The position numbers and the translations under genes were made by a program. The notes under the pieces were generated by a model. That model searched no databases. It was given only the letters and a program-made list of their open reading frames with translations, and was not told the DNA's origin. 64,000 bases of DNA from Phocoena phocoena (lineage: Eukaryota > Chordata > Mammalia > Artiodactyla > Phocoenidae), in the NCBI RefSeq assembly GCF_963924675.1, contig NC_089232.1, forward strand, positions 30,640,842-30,704,841, written 5' to 3'. Of the stretch, positions 43,355 through 55,200 are shown in pieces (the first letter of the stretch is position 1; each line of letters opens with the position of its first letter).

Positions 43355-45430
43355 TTTGAATCTTTTATTTTTGTTGGAGTTTGTTCTATAGCCCAGAATA
43401 TGATGTATCTTGATAGATGATCCCTGTCACTCAAAAAGAATGTGTATTCTGTTGTAGTGGGTGGAGTGTCCTGGCAGTGTCAAGTAGGTCAAGTTGGTTG
43501 TGTTGGTCGGGTTTCTAGACTGGTCCTGATTTTCTGCTTCCTTTTTCTATTGATTACGGAGAGCATAGTTTTGAAGTAACCAACTATAATCATGGATTTG
43601 TCCATTTCTCCTTCCAGTTCTATCAGTTTTCTTGTCACTTAGTTTGAAATTCTGATGTTAGGTGCATACATATTGAGGATGGTTATGTCTTCGTGGTGAA
43701 TTGACCCTTTATTGACCCTTTATCATTATGCAATTATCCCTACTATAGCCTTTGCTCTAAAGTCTTTTATATTAACATAGCCACTTCAGCTTCCTTTGAT
43801 TAGTATTTGCATAGTATATCTTTTTTCATCCTTTTACTTTTATCCCATCTATATGTTTATATTAAAAGTAGGTTTCTTGTAGACAGCATACGGTTGAGTC
43901 TTTTTTTATACAATCTGACAATGTCTGCCTTTTAATAGGGGAGCTTAGACTATTTATATCTAATCTAATTATTGGTATGATTGGGTTTAACTCTTACCAT
44001 CTTGCCAGTTGTTTTTTGTTCCAGCTGTTCTTTTTTTCACTCTTTTTCTGTCTGCTTTGGGATTACTTTTTAATGATTTAATTTAACCTCCACTATTGGA
44101 TTATTAGTTATGCCCCGTTAAAAAATAGTTAATGGTTGCCCTAGAGTTTACAATGTATGTCTTTAATTTATTACAGTCAACCCCTTACAACAGTATACTT
44201 CCAATTTCTTCCTCTGATCCTTCGTGTTATTTTTGTCTTACATTTTACCCTTACATATTTTGTAAACCCCATAATACATTTTTTTAATCATATGTACTTT
44301 AGACCAGAGGTAAACAAACTATGACTCTCACGTTAGTTACACATTTTTACAAATAAAGATTTATTGGAACACAGCCATGCCCATTGTTTACATATTGTCT
44401 ACAGCTACTTTCATGCTACAGCTGCAGAGCTGAGTAGTTGCAACAGGGACCACATGGCCTGTGACACTAAAATATTTACTCTCCAGCCCTTTAATTGAAT
44501 GTTGGCTGGCCCTTGTTTTAGGAAGTTATTTTTAGAGCAATTAAGAAGTATTAACTTCCTTTGGAACATCTCTGGAGCTTCTTTATTTCTTTTTGTGGAT
44601 CCAAGTTTCTGTGTGATACCATCTTCCTTCTGCCTGAAGAAATTCCTCTTAACATTTCTTCAGGTCTGCTGGCATTGATTTCTCTCAGCTGTTGTTTTTC
44701 TGGGGGAGTGTTTATTTTGCCTTCACCTTTGAAAGACATTTTCACTAGGTGTAGAGTTCTAGATCAACGGCTCTTTCTTTCAGTATTTTAAAGATGCCAC
44801 TCCACTGTTTTCTGCTTTCATAGTTTCCGGTGAGATTCTATTATAATTCTTCCCTTTGTTCTTTGAATATAATGTGCCTTTCTCCCTCCCTCCCCCACCC
44901 CACCGACTGTCTTCAAGCTTCTCTCTTTAACACCGGTTTTCAGCAATTAAACTATGTGGTGGCCTGGGGATACTGGTTTTTTTGTTTGTTTGTTGTTTAT
45001 CCTTCTCGGCTCTCTGAGTTTTTAGACCTATGGTTTGATGTATTTCATTTTTATGCAATTCTTTACTATCTCTTAAAATTTTTCTTCTGCTCTGTTCTCT
45101 GACTCATTCTCTTGTCCAAAAGAGGGGTGTGGATACCTGTCCCCACACAGCCACCGGTGATCCTCTGCATGCCTGCACCACGGAGAGAGGCTCTGTCCCA
45201 TCTCCCGCCTGCCTTCCATCTCTCTCAGGAGCACCCAGTGGAGGCCTGTGGGGAAAGCTTGTGAGTGAGTGCAGACTCCCCCTGTGTCTGCAGCACAGGT
45301 AGACACTCATTTTGGACTGACACTCTAACCCACACTCAGCCGCTAGTGAAAACTTAAGCTCACTTCTTCTTCCCCATTGGTACCTGCTGGGCCTCTGCTC
45401 CCATGCCCTACCTCGGGTGACACAGTTAGT
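43355..45430 (-). mobile_element. Old L1 (L1M-type), minus strand, split by a DNA transposon
   Basis: The left part (43355-44300) is the reverse of the L1 endonuclease region: GGTTTCTTGTAGACAGCATA (43870) is the usual reversed CCTRCAAGAGAC stretch, and AGCTTCCTTTGATTAGTATTTGC also belongs. The right part (44520-45110 and fading beyond) is the reverse of ORF1. Divergence is much higher than in L1-1 to L1-3, so it is ancient. The right boundary is uncertain. Confidence 0.75.
44302..44520. mobile_element. hAT-like nonautonomous DNA transposon
   Basis: Starts CCAGAGGTAAACAAACTATG and contains AAATAAAGATTTATTGGAAC, ACAGCCATGCCCATTGTTTA and GAGCTGAGTAGTTGCAACAG, a widespread mammalian repeat with CAGRGGT-type ends. 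It sits between two parts of the old L1, so it is younger than that L1. The family name is not assigned. Confidence 0.7.
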
Positions 45431-46210
45431 GAGTGCCATCTCTCCTCAAAAGGCCTTATATCGCCCCTTGGAATTCCTGTAGTTTGCTGCCTTGTGACCT
45501 CAGATTTCTGAAGGTTTCAAGAAAAATTGTGATTGTGTAGCAGGTTAGGGTGGGTGACATTTGTAGCTTTCTACATCATAAGCAGAAGTGGCCTCTCCAC
45601 TGACTGTCGTTTAAACTCATAACAGCACACTCTACCGCTGGTGGGCAATCCTTCTGCGTCTCCCTGGAGGATTCATTCTCTCATTCTCCTGGATGACTAT
45701 TTCAACCTTTTCCCTCTCTCCTCCTGCAGCTCACTCCCCACTGATGAATTTGCTTCCCATTTCACTGATAAAATCAAAAGAACTCTTCTACCAACTCCCA
45801 CTAGGATACCCACACACCCGTCTGTATTCTGCCCTCCCTCCTGTTACAGGATGAAAGCCCACGACCCTAGCAGAGACCCATACCCTTCTTTGTCCATCAG
45901 ATCCCACCCTCTCTCATCTACTCTAGGGTATCACTCCAGCCTTTCCCCCTCCCTCTTTTATCATCAACTTTCCCTCTCTGCCTCAAACAGCAACCTCTGC
46001 TCCCTTCTATACTTTTCCAGGTATGCTATATAACAGAGGCCTATATTTGTGTATTTCACTTTCTCATAATGGTTTTGTTGGACTTTATTGCCATTTGTAA
46101 AAGTGAAGGCAGGCCTAATAAAATTCCTTTAAACTTTTCAAATTCTATTCCTATAGACTCCTCCTATAGGAATGTCGGCATACAAATCACTGAAAATACT
46201 CTTTATACTG
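45431..46210. other. Unassigned, possibly ancient LINE remnant at 45630-46030
   Basis: A plus-strand frame at 45641-46033 contains DDYFNLFPLSSCSSLPTDEF and SHFTDKIKRTLL, which faintly recalls the linker between endonuclease and reverse transcriptase in CR1/L2-type LINEs. No other motif supports this. The rest shows no gene. Confidence 0.25.
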
Positions 46211-46224
46211 CCAGCAGAGGGCGC
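46211..46224 (+). promoter_or_regulatory. CTCF-binding site candidate, perfect core
   Basis: CCAGCAGAGGGCGC satisfies every position of the CTCF core CCASYAGRKGGCRS, and the following CCTCAT is also compatible. It lies in non-repeat DNA next to no recognisable gene and is the best insulator/loop-anchor candidate in the window. Confidence 0.6.
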
Positions 46225-46589
46225 CCTCATTGAGACCGCACTCTCCCGGGAAGTGCTTTCTGGAGTCCAGGGGAGCTTTGGTGCGGGAAACATTTGCCTG
46301 GTGTTTCTGGTTATCATATTTCCCCAACAGACACCTGTTTGACTGGCATTTCCTGACACGCACACATCTTAGCATATTCCTTTCTCGGTTGAGTTTGGCT
46401 TGAAGGGGAGGTTTCAGTAAATCATTGCTTCGCACCATCAGGTAAGTTCCGATTTCCTTAGCTTGGAAACCAACCTAAGCAGAGAGATGAAAATAAACAT
46501 GATCTTGAGTAGCTCTACATGGACTTTGCTGTTATACTAATAGGGTGTTAATTAGTAAAGAGCGCTTAACTTTTTTAATGCCAACCTAA

Positions 46590-46810
46590 ACAAGCTGGCT
46601 TTGTTTTTGGCTGTGGGCCCTACTGTATCTGAAGGTGATTTGCAAACATTAATTAAATACTTCAGTGCACATCCAAGTAGTAGGTATCATCAAGCCCTTC
46701 TCCAAGATGTAGAAAACAGATGCCCTAAGCCAGTCTCTGACTTATCTAAGGTTAGCATCAAGCTGGGGCTGGATTTAGAATTCTGCAAACACTTCCAAGA
46801 CTCTGTACCC
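46590..46810 (+). repeat. MIR-like SINE, degraded
   Basis: The words GTAGAAAACAGATGCCCTAA, GACTTATCTAAGGTTAGCAT and CTGGGGCTGGATTTAGAATTC follow a MIR-like order with high divergence. Confidence 0.5.
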
Positions 46811-49215
46811 ATATCCTCAGACCTCTCCAGCAAGACATCACCTTTCAGCAGACACGGACACCTCTTCCTTCGCCAGCAGCTACAGCATCAGAATGTTCCA
46901 GGATGGCGCTGCTGTGTCCTGCCTGCTGGTCCCCATTGATACCTTTTAACCTGTCAGCTCCCCATCTCCTAATATCTGTTTCAGAAAATGTGATCTTCAA
47001 GATCTTCGTTGATGCACAGACTTAGCCTGGACATTTCTGAGTAACTATGATGCTGTAAGCACAGTCCCCACCATCACTTAATGTCCTCTCTGAAAAGGGA
47101 GGCTTTGTCTTTCTATAATGGTGGGACCCAGGTTCTGGCCCATGGGGCTTAGTGGGCTCGAGCATGGGAAATGCTCAGGTTCTGTGAGCAGTAAAGGGCT
47201 CCTTCCCTGAGTCTTCTATTTTCAAAAAAATAGGCCTTCCCCCCAATGCATTCCATGACCCTATGCCCAAGGCAAACTGTTTATGCTCTGCCCCGCGTGG
47301 GAGTCTGTGGCTCACAGGCAGGCGGGGCCAGTTTCATAGACGAGGGGGTGAACTACCTCCCAGGCCCGGATGCCAGCCTGACTGTTGGGAGTGAGCCCTG
47401 CAGAGGCTCGGGCTCAGCACTTCCGGTCTGTCTACTCCTAGACACGTGCTGTAGTTGCAAACCCGGAGGCTGTAACACACCCTGGGTTTTACTGCCTGCT
47501 TCCGGGTGTGATGTCAGGCTGACCTGTCCAGCTGGGTCTGGCATCTGAGAGCAGGTTAATGACTCTGTTCGGCTGAGTTATTAGAATATTCTCAAAGGGG
47601 CTTCATACCAGATAAGTAGCATGAACTCAGGACATGGCTAGCCATGTATAGCTCACACCTGGCTCCTCCCCCCCGGAAATTGCCTCATGCGGATCCCTCC
47701 ACCTTTAGTTAACTAAGTAAGTAGGAGTCTCAGGGGAATCCTGACCCCCCCTCCAGCCGCCCCCCGCCCCCCACCGGCTGGATACTCAGCAAGGGCTGCC
47801 TAACTGGGATAAGAGATGTCACCTGTGTTTGCTGTTAGCTCCTTTCACCCGTTTCATTGCTTTCCTTACTTTCCTAAGGCAGAGATGAACCCCATAGTAA
47901 TTGACCCTTCACAAGCTGAGTCACCAGACTTTAGCTAATACAGGATTAGAGCATTTAGCTGAAAAAGCTCATGTCTGTAAGTATTTTATGGGTTTCTGGA
48001 GCCTTCGGCAATACCCACTATGAATTTCCTGAATCAGCAGCAGGACATGGCGGTAGGTTAAAGATTCTTGGGATCTCTCCAGCCTCTGGAGACCCGAGGC
48101 TTGCCAAAGTCGTGAGGTAGTTGGCACACGCTGTGAACGTCTCTACGGACAGGACTGCAGTTGACAGTGTGAATGACTGAGGGGGACCCATTCATGAAGG
48201 TCATGGGACCCCAGCTCAATGGCCAGACACCTTCCTTCTGCACAAACTAGGAGCGAGTTTTGGTGACATTGTTCCACTTAATTGGGCCCCATAATTACTT
48301 CTGGAGCCAAGGGTTCTATGAGTGTTATACAGAGGGTTGGAATGTGTCCCATTCATTCCGCTAATGTGTGTTGCTCCAAAAGGAGGAGGGAGGGAAGAGA
48401 AAGAGCGTCTCCTAGAATTTGGTGAAATCCACAAGTTGAGATCCCGAGGTTGCCAGTCTCACGCAGGCAACAGAGATAAGGACAGATTTAGAGGAATCCC
48501 TAGGATACACCCAGCTGTATGGATAGCGTGTATTGATTTATAGTCAAACCTACTCTGCAACACAGTGCACAATACAAATCACCGCTAAATGCTGGATTAA
48601 AAAATATTTTCAAATACGTGTTGTCGAGAGAGTCAGGACAGTCTCTGAAGGCCCCATGCAAACAGGAGCAGGACTCCTGAGAGGTGAGAAATAGTCAGTG
48701 GTGGCCCTAGAGGCTTATGACAACCCCCCAGGACCTGGAACTTCATGTGATCACACACAGGACAGAATGTCCCCAGGCTGGAACGTCATGTTGGAGACCC
48801 AAATAAAGCTCCAAGGGCCACACCATCAGTTATAGGAGGAACCAGAGAAAATTTTGATCTCACAACAAAGAAGACAGCTAGAATACACGTCTAGCAGCTG
48901 TGGCTCCAGGTAGAAGGAAAGGAAAAAAAAGAAAAAAGTCTCTCTCCCTTAAGAATTTATAAATAAAATCCAGCTTGTATACAGTTTGGGGCCTGAAATC
49001 ATACTATCCAGGTTGTTCAAAGATCCTCAAGTCTCCCTAATTAATGATATGCAGAAATATTTAGAGGGAAGTATACTGATGCCTGCAACTTTGCAGTACA
49101 TCCAAAAATTAAGATGGACTGATGGATGGATAGTGAGACATATAGATGGCTAGACAGGTGACGAAGCAGATATAACAAAATGTCAGAAGTAGAATCTAGG
49201 TGGTGGATGTGTGAC
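46811..49215. other. 2.4 kb of unique sequence, no gene recognised
   Basis: It contains a GC-rich patch at 47270-47560 with a 100-codon plus frame (47246-47548) that has no family resemblance, a C-rich run near 47740-47780, and AT-rich DNA after 48540. No splice-framed exon was found by eye. Confidence 0.4.
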
Positions 49216-49312
49216 ATCTCTACAATTTTGAGTTTTCTCATTCACAAATATGCCTGAAGTCCCCATTTCTTTAGGTCTTTCTTCATGTCTTTCTATAAAG
49301 TTTAATAATCCT

Positions 49313-49574
49313 CTCCACAAAAGGGAACCCTCTTACACAGTTGTTGGGAATGTAAATTGGTGTAGCCACTATGGAAAACAGTATGGAGGTTCCTTAAAAA
49401 ATTAAAAATAGAGTTACCATATGATCTAGAAATCCCACTTCTGGGCATATACCCAGACAAAACTATAATTCGAAAATATACATGCACCTTTATGTTCATA
49501 GCAACTCTATTTACGATAGCCAAGACACGGAAACAATCTAGAAGTCCGTCGACAGATGAATGAACAAAGATGTG

Positions 49575-49621
<47 letters not shown>

Positions 49622-50095
49622 GGAATATTAGCCATAAAAAGAACAAAATAATGCCATTTGCAGCAACATGAATGGACCTGGAGATTATCATATTAAGCGA
49701 AGTAAGTCAGAAAGAGAAAGACAAATACCATATGATATCACTTATATGTAGAATCTAAAATACGACACAAATGAACATATCTGTGAAACAGAAACAGACT
49801 CAGACAGAGAACAGACTTGTGGTTGCCAAGGGGGAGGAGGGTGGGCAGGGAATGTTGGGAGTTTGAGATTAGCAGTTGCAAACTATTATATATAGAATGG
49901 ATAAATAACAAAGCCCTACTGTATAGCACAGGGAACTATATTCACTATCCCATGATAAACCATAATGGAAAAGAATATGAAAAAGAATATATATATATAT
50001 ATAATGTATAACTGAATCACTTTGCTGTACAGCAGAAATTAACACAACATTGTAACTCAACTATACTTCGATAAATTTTTTTAAAGGGAAAAATG
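49313..50095 (+). mobile_element. LINE-1 3' end, plus strand, 5' truncated
   Basis: It starts within the C-terminal ORF2 region (GGGAACCCTCTTACACAG, TGGGCATATACCCAGACAAA, GCCATAAAAAGAACAAAATA) and continues into a 3' UTR of an older type than L1-3 (CAGAACAGACTTGTGGTTGC, TTGCTGTACAGCAGAAATTAA) to an A-rich tail. Frames are broken. It lies antisense inside an older L1 piece. Confidence 0.88.
49578..49619. repeat. (TA)21 microsatellite in the L1 3' region
   Basis: An uninterrupted TA run of about 42 bp at the place where L1s normally read GTGTATATATACAATGGA, so the repeat grew from a short native TATATA. Confidence 0.95.
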
Positions 50096-50210
50096 TAATT
50101 AAAAACTCCATAGATATCTTACTTATCTTTTGTTGGATTTATTCTTAGGGACTTAATATTATTAAATGTGAATGTACCATGAGGATTTTTCAAGATATCT
50201 AGTTTTACAT

Positions 50211-50812
50211 GACCAGAAATTAATTTTTCAGGTTTTGAACTTTGTTTCAAAGAGTTGGCTGGAAACATGTTTTATCTATGTTTGAATATGTCACTTTAAA
50301 AAAGCCATTTTCTAACTCATTATCCCTTTTATAATTGTAACTCGTATGTCCCAGACCTTCTCAGCCTGGGAGATCATATTTCTATTGCTGCTCAACATTC
50401 AAATGGCCCTCCAGCCCCATGATGCTTTACTGCAGGAGTCCAGGGTTTCTCTGGTTGTCTCCCTCCCACCAAGGACTCCTGAGGCTCAAGTAGAGATGAT
50501 TATAGGTTCCACAGATCTCTCCTGGGTGCTACTTGCTGCAAGCCTGGGTCTCACCGCAGTCGGCTGACTCACAGCAAGTCTTCAAGAGGTTGCTGCTCCC
50601 TGGCTGCTAATTTACCTCTTCCCAAGTGTGAAAGTATAGCCATCCTTGAATTCCTTGAGTAGTGGCTAAGCCAGGAACTAAAGGTTCAAGGTTACAGAGG
50701 TGGCACATAGGGGGACAACATAGTGAGCAATGGACAACTGCCCCCAGTATGACCCAGGCCCAGAATTGTTCCTCTGGGAGGCAGGAGCCAACTTCTCCCC
50801 ACCACAGTCCTC
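50211..50812. other. Unique sequence, no gene recognised
   Basis: No repeat recognised. A 73-codon plus frame (50346-50567) has no identifiable features. Confidence 0.4.
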
Positions 50813-51017
50813 TTTTTTTTTCTTTTTGCGGTACGCGGGCCTCTCACTGTGTGGCCTCTCCCGTTGCGGAGCACAGGCTCGGGACGCACCGGCTTAGCGG
50901 CCATGGCCCACGGGCCCAGCCGCTCCGCGGCATGTGGGATCTTCCCGGACCGGGGCACGAACCCGTGTCCCCTGCATCGGCAGGCGGACTCTCAACCACT
51001 GCGCCACCAGGGAAGCC
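50813..51017 (-). mobile_element. CHR-type SINE
   Basis: Reverse-strand copy with TTTTTTTTTCTTTTTGCGGT at the tail side. Perfect duplication CCACAGTCCTC at 50802-50812 and 51018-51028. Confidence 0.96.
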
Positions 51018-52060
51018 CCACAGTCCTCCTCTTAAGCCTTCAACTCCAAACCAGCTCTCACAAGACCCAGAGAGAGGAACGGGGTTTTGAATCTTCTGCC
51101 TCCCTATTCCTCATTTCCCATCCGAAGGTAAAAGTTTTCTCAAAATGGTTGACCGTGGGAAATACTGCCTCCTTTAGGGGGAAACCTTATCTGATAACCA
51201 AAGGGGTGTGGCCTTGTGCAGTGGGTCCTAACCAGACAGTCATGTCAGAACGTAATGGTCCAATGTGAGTGTATGCTGGGTTACACTGTCTTAAATAATC
51301 CTGCATGGATAGGATGGTTATTGTCGGAGATACTGAAGGCTGACTCAATTCCACATCCATTCCTGGGCAGTCTGTGCAGCCTGTTTGCCTTGCCCTCAGG
51401 AGGAATGGCTCTGGGCACCAGTACATCTAAAGGAAAGAGGATAAGATCCCAGGGAGAAGCTTGTTCCGGTGGAGGGAGTCCAGGAGGATGGATTGTAGCG
51501 ATGTCATCTGTGCTTGGATCATCTGAAAGGGTAGGACACTGCGTGTTAACACCAATGGACTAATCTCACCAGGCATAAGTAGTGTCCACTGCCTCACTGG
51601 TGGCCAGAGTGCACAGGGCTACTGCTCAGCCATGGCCAGAGTGAAGGGCCACAGAACCAGTCCTCAGAGAGAGCAGCCAATTCCCTCTGGTCAGGGTGCG
51701 ACTTCCCACGGTCAGGGTGCATACACAAGTGGGGCAGGAGTATGGGGACAAGACACCTAACAGCAGCTTTCAGAGGTGATGTCAAAGCTGAAATCCTGGG
51801 ACGACCCAGGAGATACTGCATTTTCCAGAGGCTGGGAAGGGAGTGTTCATCACAACCATCCCAGTGCCCAGCGGTGGCTGATGGCTCCAGAGCCCTGCTC
51901 GGTGCTTTTCAGGCGTCATCCCCTTTATTGTACACAGTCCTGTAAGGATGGCACTGGGTTACTCCTGGGGAAAAGGTGAGTAAGGCAACCAGGCAACCAG
52001 GTGAAAAGGCAACCAGGCCTTGGGTCAGCTATAGCTCAGAAGCCCTTGCTTTTTTTTTTT
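51018..52060. other. Unique sequence, no gene recognised
   Basis: Moderate GC content with short overlapping frames on both strands. AACCAGGCAACCAGG and AAAAGGCAACCAGG near 51988-52016 make a small local tandem. Confidence 0.4.
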
Positions 52061-52640
52061 TTTTAAGATGTGTCCCTTATTTATCCTTATAGTTGTTGGG
52101 GTTTTTTATTTTTTATTTTTTACTGAAGTAGATTTACAATTACAATGCTTCAGGTGTACAGCAAAGTGATTCAGTTTTACATATATGTGAAAAGAATATA
52201 TATGTTCTTTTTCAGTCTTTTCCATTATAGGTTATTACAAGATATTGTATATAGTTCCCTGTGCTATACAGTAGGTCCTTGTTGTTTATTTATTTTACAT
52301 ATAGTAGTTTGTATCTGCTAATCCCCAACTCCTAATTTATCCCTTTCCCTCCCCACTTTACCCTTTGGTAAACATACATTTGTTTCCTATGTCCGTGAGT
52401 CTATTTCTGGTTTGTAAATAAGTTCTTTGGTATCATTTTTAAGATTCCACATATAAGTGATATCATATGATATTTATCTTTCTCTGTCTGATTTACTTCA
52501 CTTAGTATGATCATCTTTAGGTCCATCCATATTGCTGCAAATGGCATTATTTCATTCCTCTTTATGGCTGAGTAATATTCCATTGTATATATGTATATAT
52601 ATAACCACATCTTCCTTATCCATTCATCTGAGAATCCCTT
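52061..52640 (-). mobile_element. LINE-1 3' end, 5' truncated (older type)
   Basis: Minus-strand copy. A T-run at 52052-52064 is followed by the older 3' UTR (TTTACTGAAGTAGATTTACA, GTACAGCAAAGTGATTCAGT, TATAGTTCCCTGTGCTATAC) and a short ORF2 end (GGTCCATCCATATTGCTGCA, TAATATTCCATTGTATATAT). The 3' UTR is related to that of the plus-strand fragment at 49313. Confidence 0.92.
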
Positions 52641-53164
52641 GCTGTTAATCCCTGTCCTGTTCACTTCACTTGTTCAGACAAAAAAAAAGCAAAAACAACA
52701 AAATGCAGGGGTTTTTTTTTGCGGGGGGAGGTGCTTGTTGTCTTGTTTTTAGCTACATATTTAGTAAATTAAAAAAAAAAGTGCCTGTGAAAGGGGCAGC
52801 CACAGGTAATCACGAGCCCAAGCCCTCTGGAAAACCTCGTACCCACACCTTGAGTCAGCAATTCTGTTTCTGTGATTAACACACTCCAAGTCTCTGAAAT
52901 CTACCTTAAGAAAATAACTGAAATGTGGACATAGCTTTTTAGTCCATTCTCTTGGATATCCTAGCCACAAATAGGAATAATTGTTTTCTCTCCACCATTC
53001 AAATATCCATGCCTCACGTCTAGTTCATGTTTATGGCATTGTTTTTGAACATCCAGCTCCAGGTTAAACGATTGTAATTGTTATCTGCAATCTCGCCTAC
53101 TTCTCCATCCACCTGTCTGCCCACTCCCTTCTTAATTCCTCCAGAGAGGAGAAGGTGCTAATTT

Positions 53165-53217
53165 GATTGGCCAAACCCCAGGAAACTGGTAGTGGGCGGG
53201 GTCACTGTCTATTAAAG
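53165..53217 (+). promoter_or_regulatory. Promoter-like cluster: CCAAT box, GC box, TATA-like box
   Basis: In order on the plus strand: GATTGGCCAA (an inverted CCAAT box, 53165-53174), GGGCGGGG (a GC/SP1 box, 53194-53201) and TATTAAAG (a TATA-like box, 53210-53217). Spacing puts a predicted start near 53240, as in a compact mammalian promoter. The elements are seen directly. That they form a real promoter is inference, and chance co-occurrence is possible. Confidence 0.4.
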
Positions 53218-53307
53218 GTACAGGCAGCCATGCTCTCTTTCACTTGAGGCACCAGAATCTTAGGCTGCACTCTGCCCTGCCCCGCACTGAGGACTGGCCT
53301 GAGCAAG

Positions 53308-53415
53308 ATGTTCATTGCTTCCTGTGCCATGGAACTCACCAGAAGGGGACAAGACCCCAAGACTGAGACTCAGGCTGAGGAAGCATCTAAGCAGCCTGCT
53401 CCAACTGGGCTTTGA
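53308..53415 (+). CDS. Small open frame (35 codons) downstream of the promoter-like cluster
   Basis: The frame starts 91 bp after the TATA-like box with MFIASCAMELTRRGQDPKTE and ends at a TGA at 53413. The second ATG (53329) has a strong context (GCCATGG). The translation is hydrophilic, rich in Glu/Gln/Lys/Thr, with no signal peptide or known motif. I do not recognise it. No donor splice site fits clearly, although AAGGTCTACA and CAGGTCATTA follow within 30 bp. It may be a micropeptide, the start of a spliced gene or a chance frame. Confidence 0.15.
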   Translation: MFIASCAMELTRRGQDPKTETQAEEASKQPAPTGL

Positions 53416-54440
53416 TTAGAAAGGTCTACACAGGTCATTAGGCTCTGGTCCAGCTATCACACGGCACTTGAGTGCCCTTCTGCTCTTCTCCATGTTTGGA
53501 TGAGCTCTCTCAGGAGCCTCACAGCAGGAGAGGGATTGGTGAGATGGGATTCAGGCTTCCCTTGGATCTTCTGGCCAAATACTATCAGTTTCCACCAGAA
53601 CCGCACCCTTATTCTGCTCGTTTAGGCTCGGCCTGCAGGATTTCACTTTCCTCCCACTCGGCGGGATCAGAGTAGAGTCAGCAACTTCGTCTGGGCGCAG
53701 TGGTCCCTCCTCAGGTCTCATCTTCCGCGGGCACACGTGGCAAGGGGTCAGAACTTCTGGAGCCCCTCCTTCTCTCCACATCGCCTCCGTGCTTCTCTCA
53801 CAGTCAGTCATGAGCTGTTGCCAAGGTGTGGGCTTCACAGCTTCGGGTGGCACCTGACACTGGAGGCAAGCCAGATCTCTGCACTCCCACCTCACCCCAC
53901 CTCCTCCATTTTATCCTGTTCTGGCAGGAATGGGCCAGCTTTCCCTCCCTCAGTTTCATGAGGGAGAAAGAGGCAGCCCCAGATAAAGTCACAAAGAATC
54001 AACAAACCAGTCCCTCCAGCTATTCGATGGTTTGCAACAGCTGATGCCCCTCTGCTCACATGCTGGGGAGAGGAGCTTGGGCGGGATTCCTGCTTGCTGG
54101 ATTCCCTGGGCTGTCCCTAGGGGTGTGGCCACAGGGGGCCCTGGACAGTGATCCGGGAGCATCTTCCAGCCTTTAGAGGTGGTTATGGATGTCCATTCTG
54201 AGTATCTCCCTCACCCCACCAGACCTCAAAGGAGGCGGGGTGCAAAGCTAGAGGAAAGACGAAAACTCACAGGGAAATCCTCACAAGCAATTTGGACAGT
54301 TTCACGCAGCATGAATCATTATAAACTTGTTTTTGATAGAAAAAAGGTGTTGGGGAATCATAGCGGCCCAGTATCATGGCCTGCCCACCCCCTGCCCACC
54401 CAACAGCAAACAGCTTGGAAGAAGCCAAGGCAACACTTAA

Positions 54441-55200
54441 AACTTCCAAAAATGAGGTAATTGATCACCATGCAAATTAAGTTTTGGCAAATTTGATCTG
54501 CTTTGGAAAGCGGCTAAGGCCTCTAAGAATCTTAACAGAGAAACACCTTGTTTTGTTCCGATCTTAGGGATGTCTCGTAAGTTTTTCTGTTGATTAACAG
54601 TAGCTGTTGGTTTTATATTGCTATTATCTTTACCATACGAAGCAAGTATTCTTCTATATCTACATTTTAAAGCATTTTTATCAGTATTTTGATTTTTTAA
54701 ACAGTATTTCTAGTTAAAGTTTTCTTTCTCCAAATCTATTAAAGGAAATTACTCTAGCATAACCATAGGGTTTTTTCCCCCTACTCTCAGAGCTTTGCAA
54801 GTGGGTCTTGTGGGAGAAGAGTAGGCATTTTGTAATTCACAGACCACTTGCTTGCTATGTAAATGACAGGATCCAAGAGAAAATAGTTATATTCCTATTG
54901 TTTTTGGTATATTTGTCAGAGACAGGAAATCCTAATAAAGAAAACAACGATTTTTTTCGGGGATGGGCTTAGACTTAGATCTTAATTAGCCTTGATTTTA
55001 CAAAGGCACATTTTAAACCTATTAATTTCTGTTACCTAGGAAAATCAGATAATGCTGTTCATATCTGGAAGCTGTCTAGTTAGTAGATCATCTCTCAGAC
55101 AAGTAACTAATTGAAATTCACCATGAAGGGAAATTAAAATTAATGGCAATTGTTCCTTTCAGCAGATTATGACATAGAGTTCACAGATCCATTTTAACTG
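54441..55200. promoter_or_regulatory. AT-rich, possibly conserved non-coding element
   Basis: A low-CpG stretch dense in developmental factor words: ATGCAAAT (octamer, POU factors, near 54471), and TAATTA, TAATTG, CTAATTGAA, TTAATTAGCC in 54970-55150. No repeat or frame explains it. The look matches vertebrate enhancers of transcription-factor loci, but no alignment was possible. Confidence 0.25.

Larger units (their letters stand above)
49216..50210 (-). mobile_element. Old minus-strand L1 fragment, split by a plus-strand L1 end
   Basis: TCTTTCTATAAAGTTTAATA (49285-49305) and GTTGGATTTATTCTTAGGGA (about 50132-50152) are reversed L1 ORF2 text that would be near-contiguous without the intervening element. 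Only a small piece of the old copy is recognisable on each side. Confidence 0.5.
52641..54440. other. Unique sequence with a promoter-like cluster, no confirmed gene
   Basis: No repeat is recognisable after the L1 fragment. A promoter-like cluster at 53165-53217 is listed separately. Frames of up to 114 codons near 53551-53895 have no recognisable family. Confidence 0.4.

Noticed and set aside
47246..47548. 100-codon cysteine-containing plus-strand frame
   Set aside because: Cysteines show no regular spacing, a near-mirror frame exists on the other strand, and no signal peptide is present.
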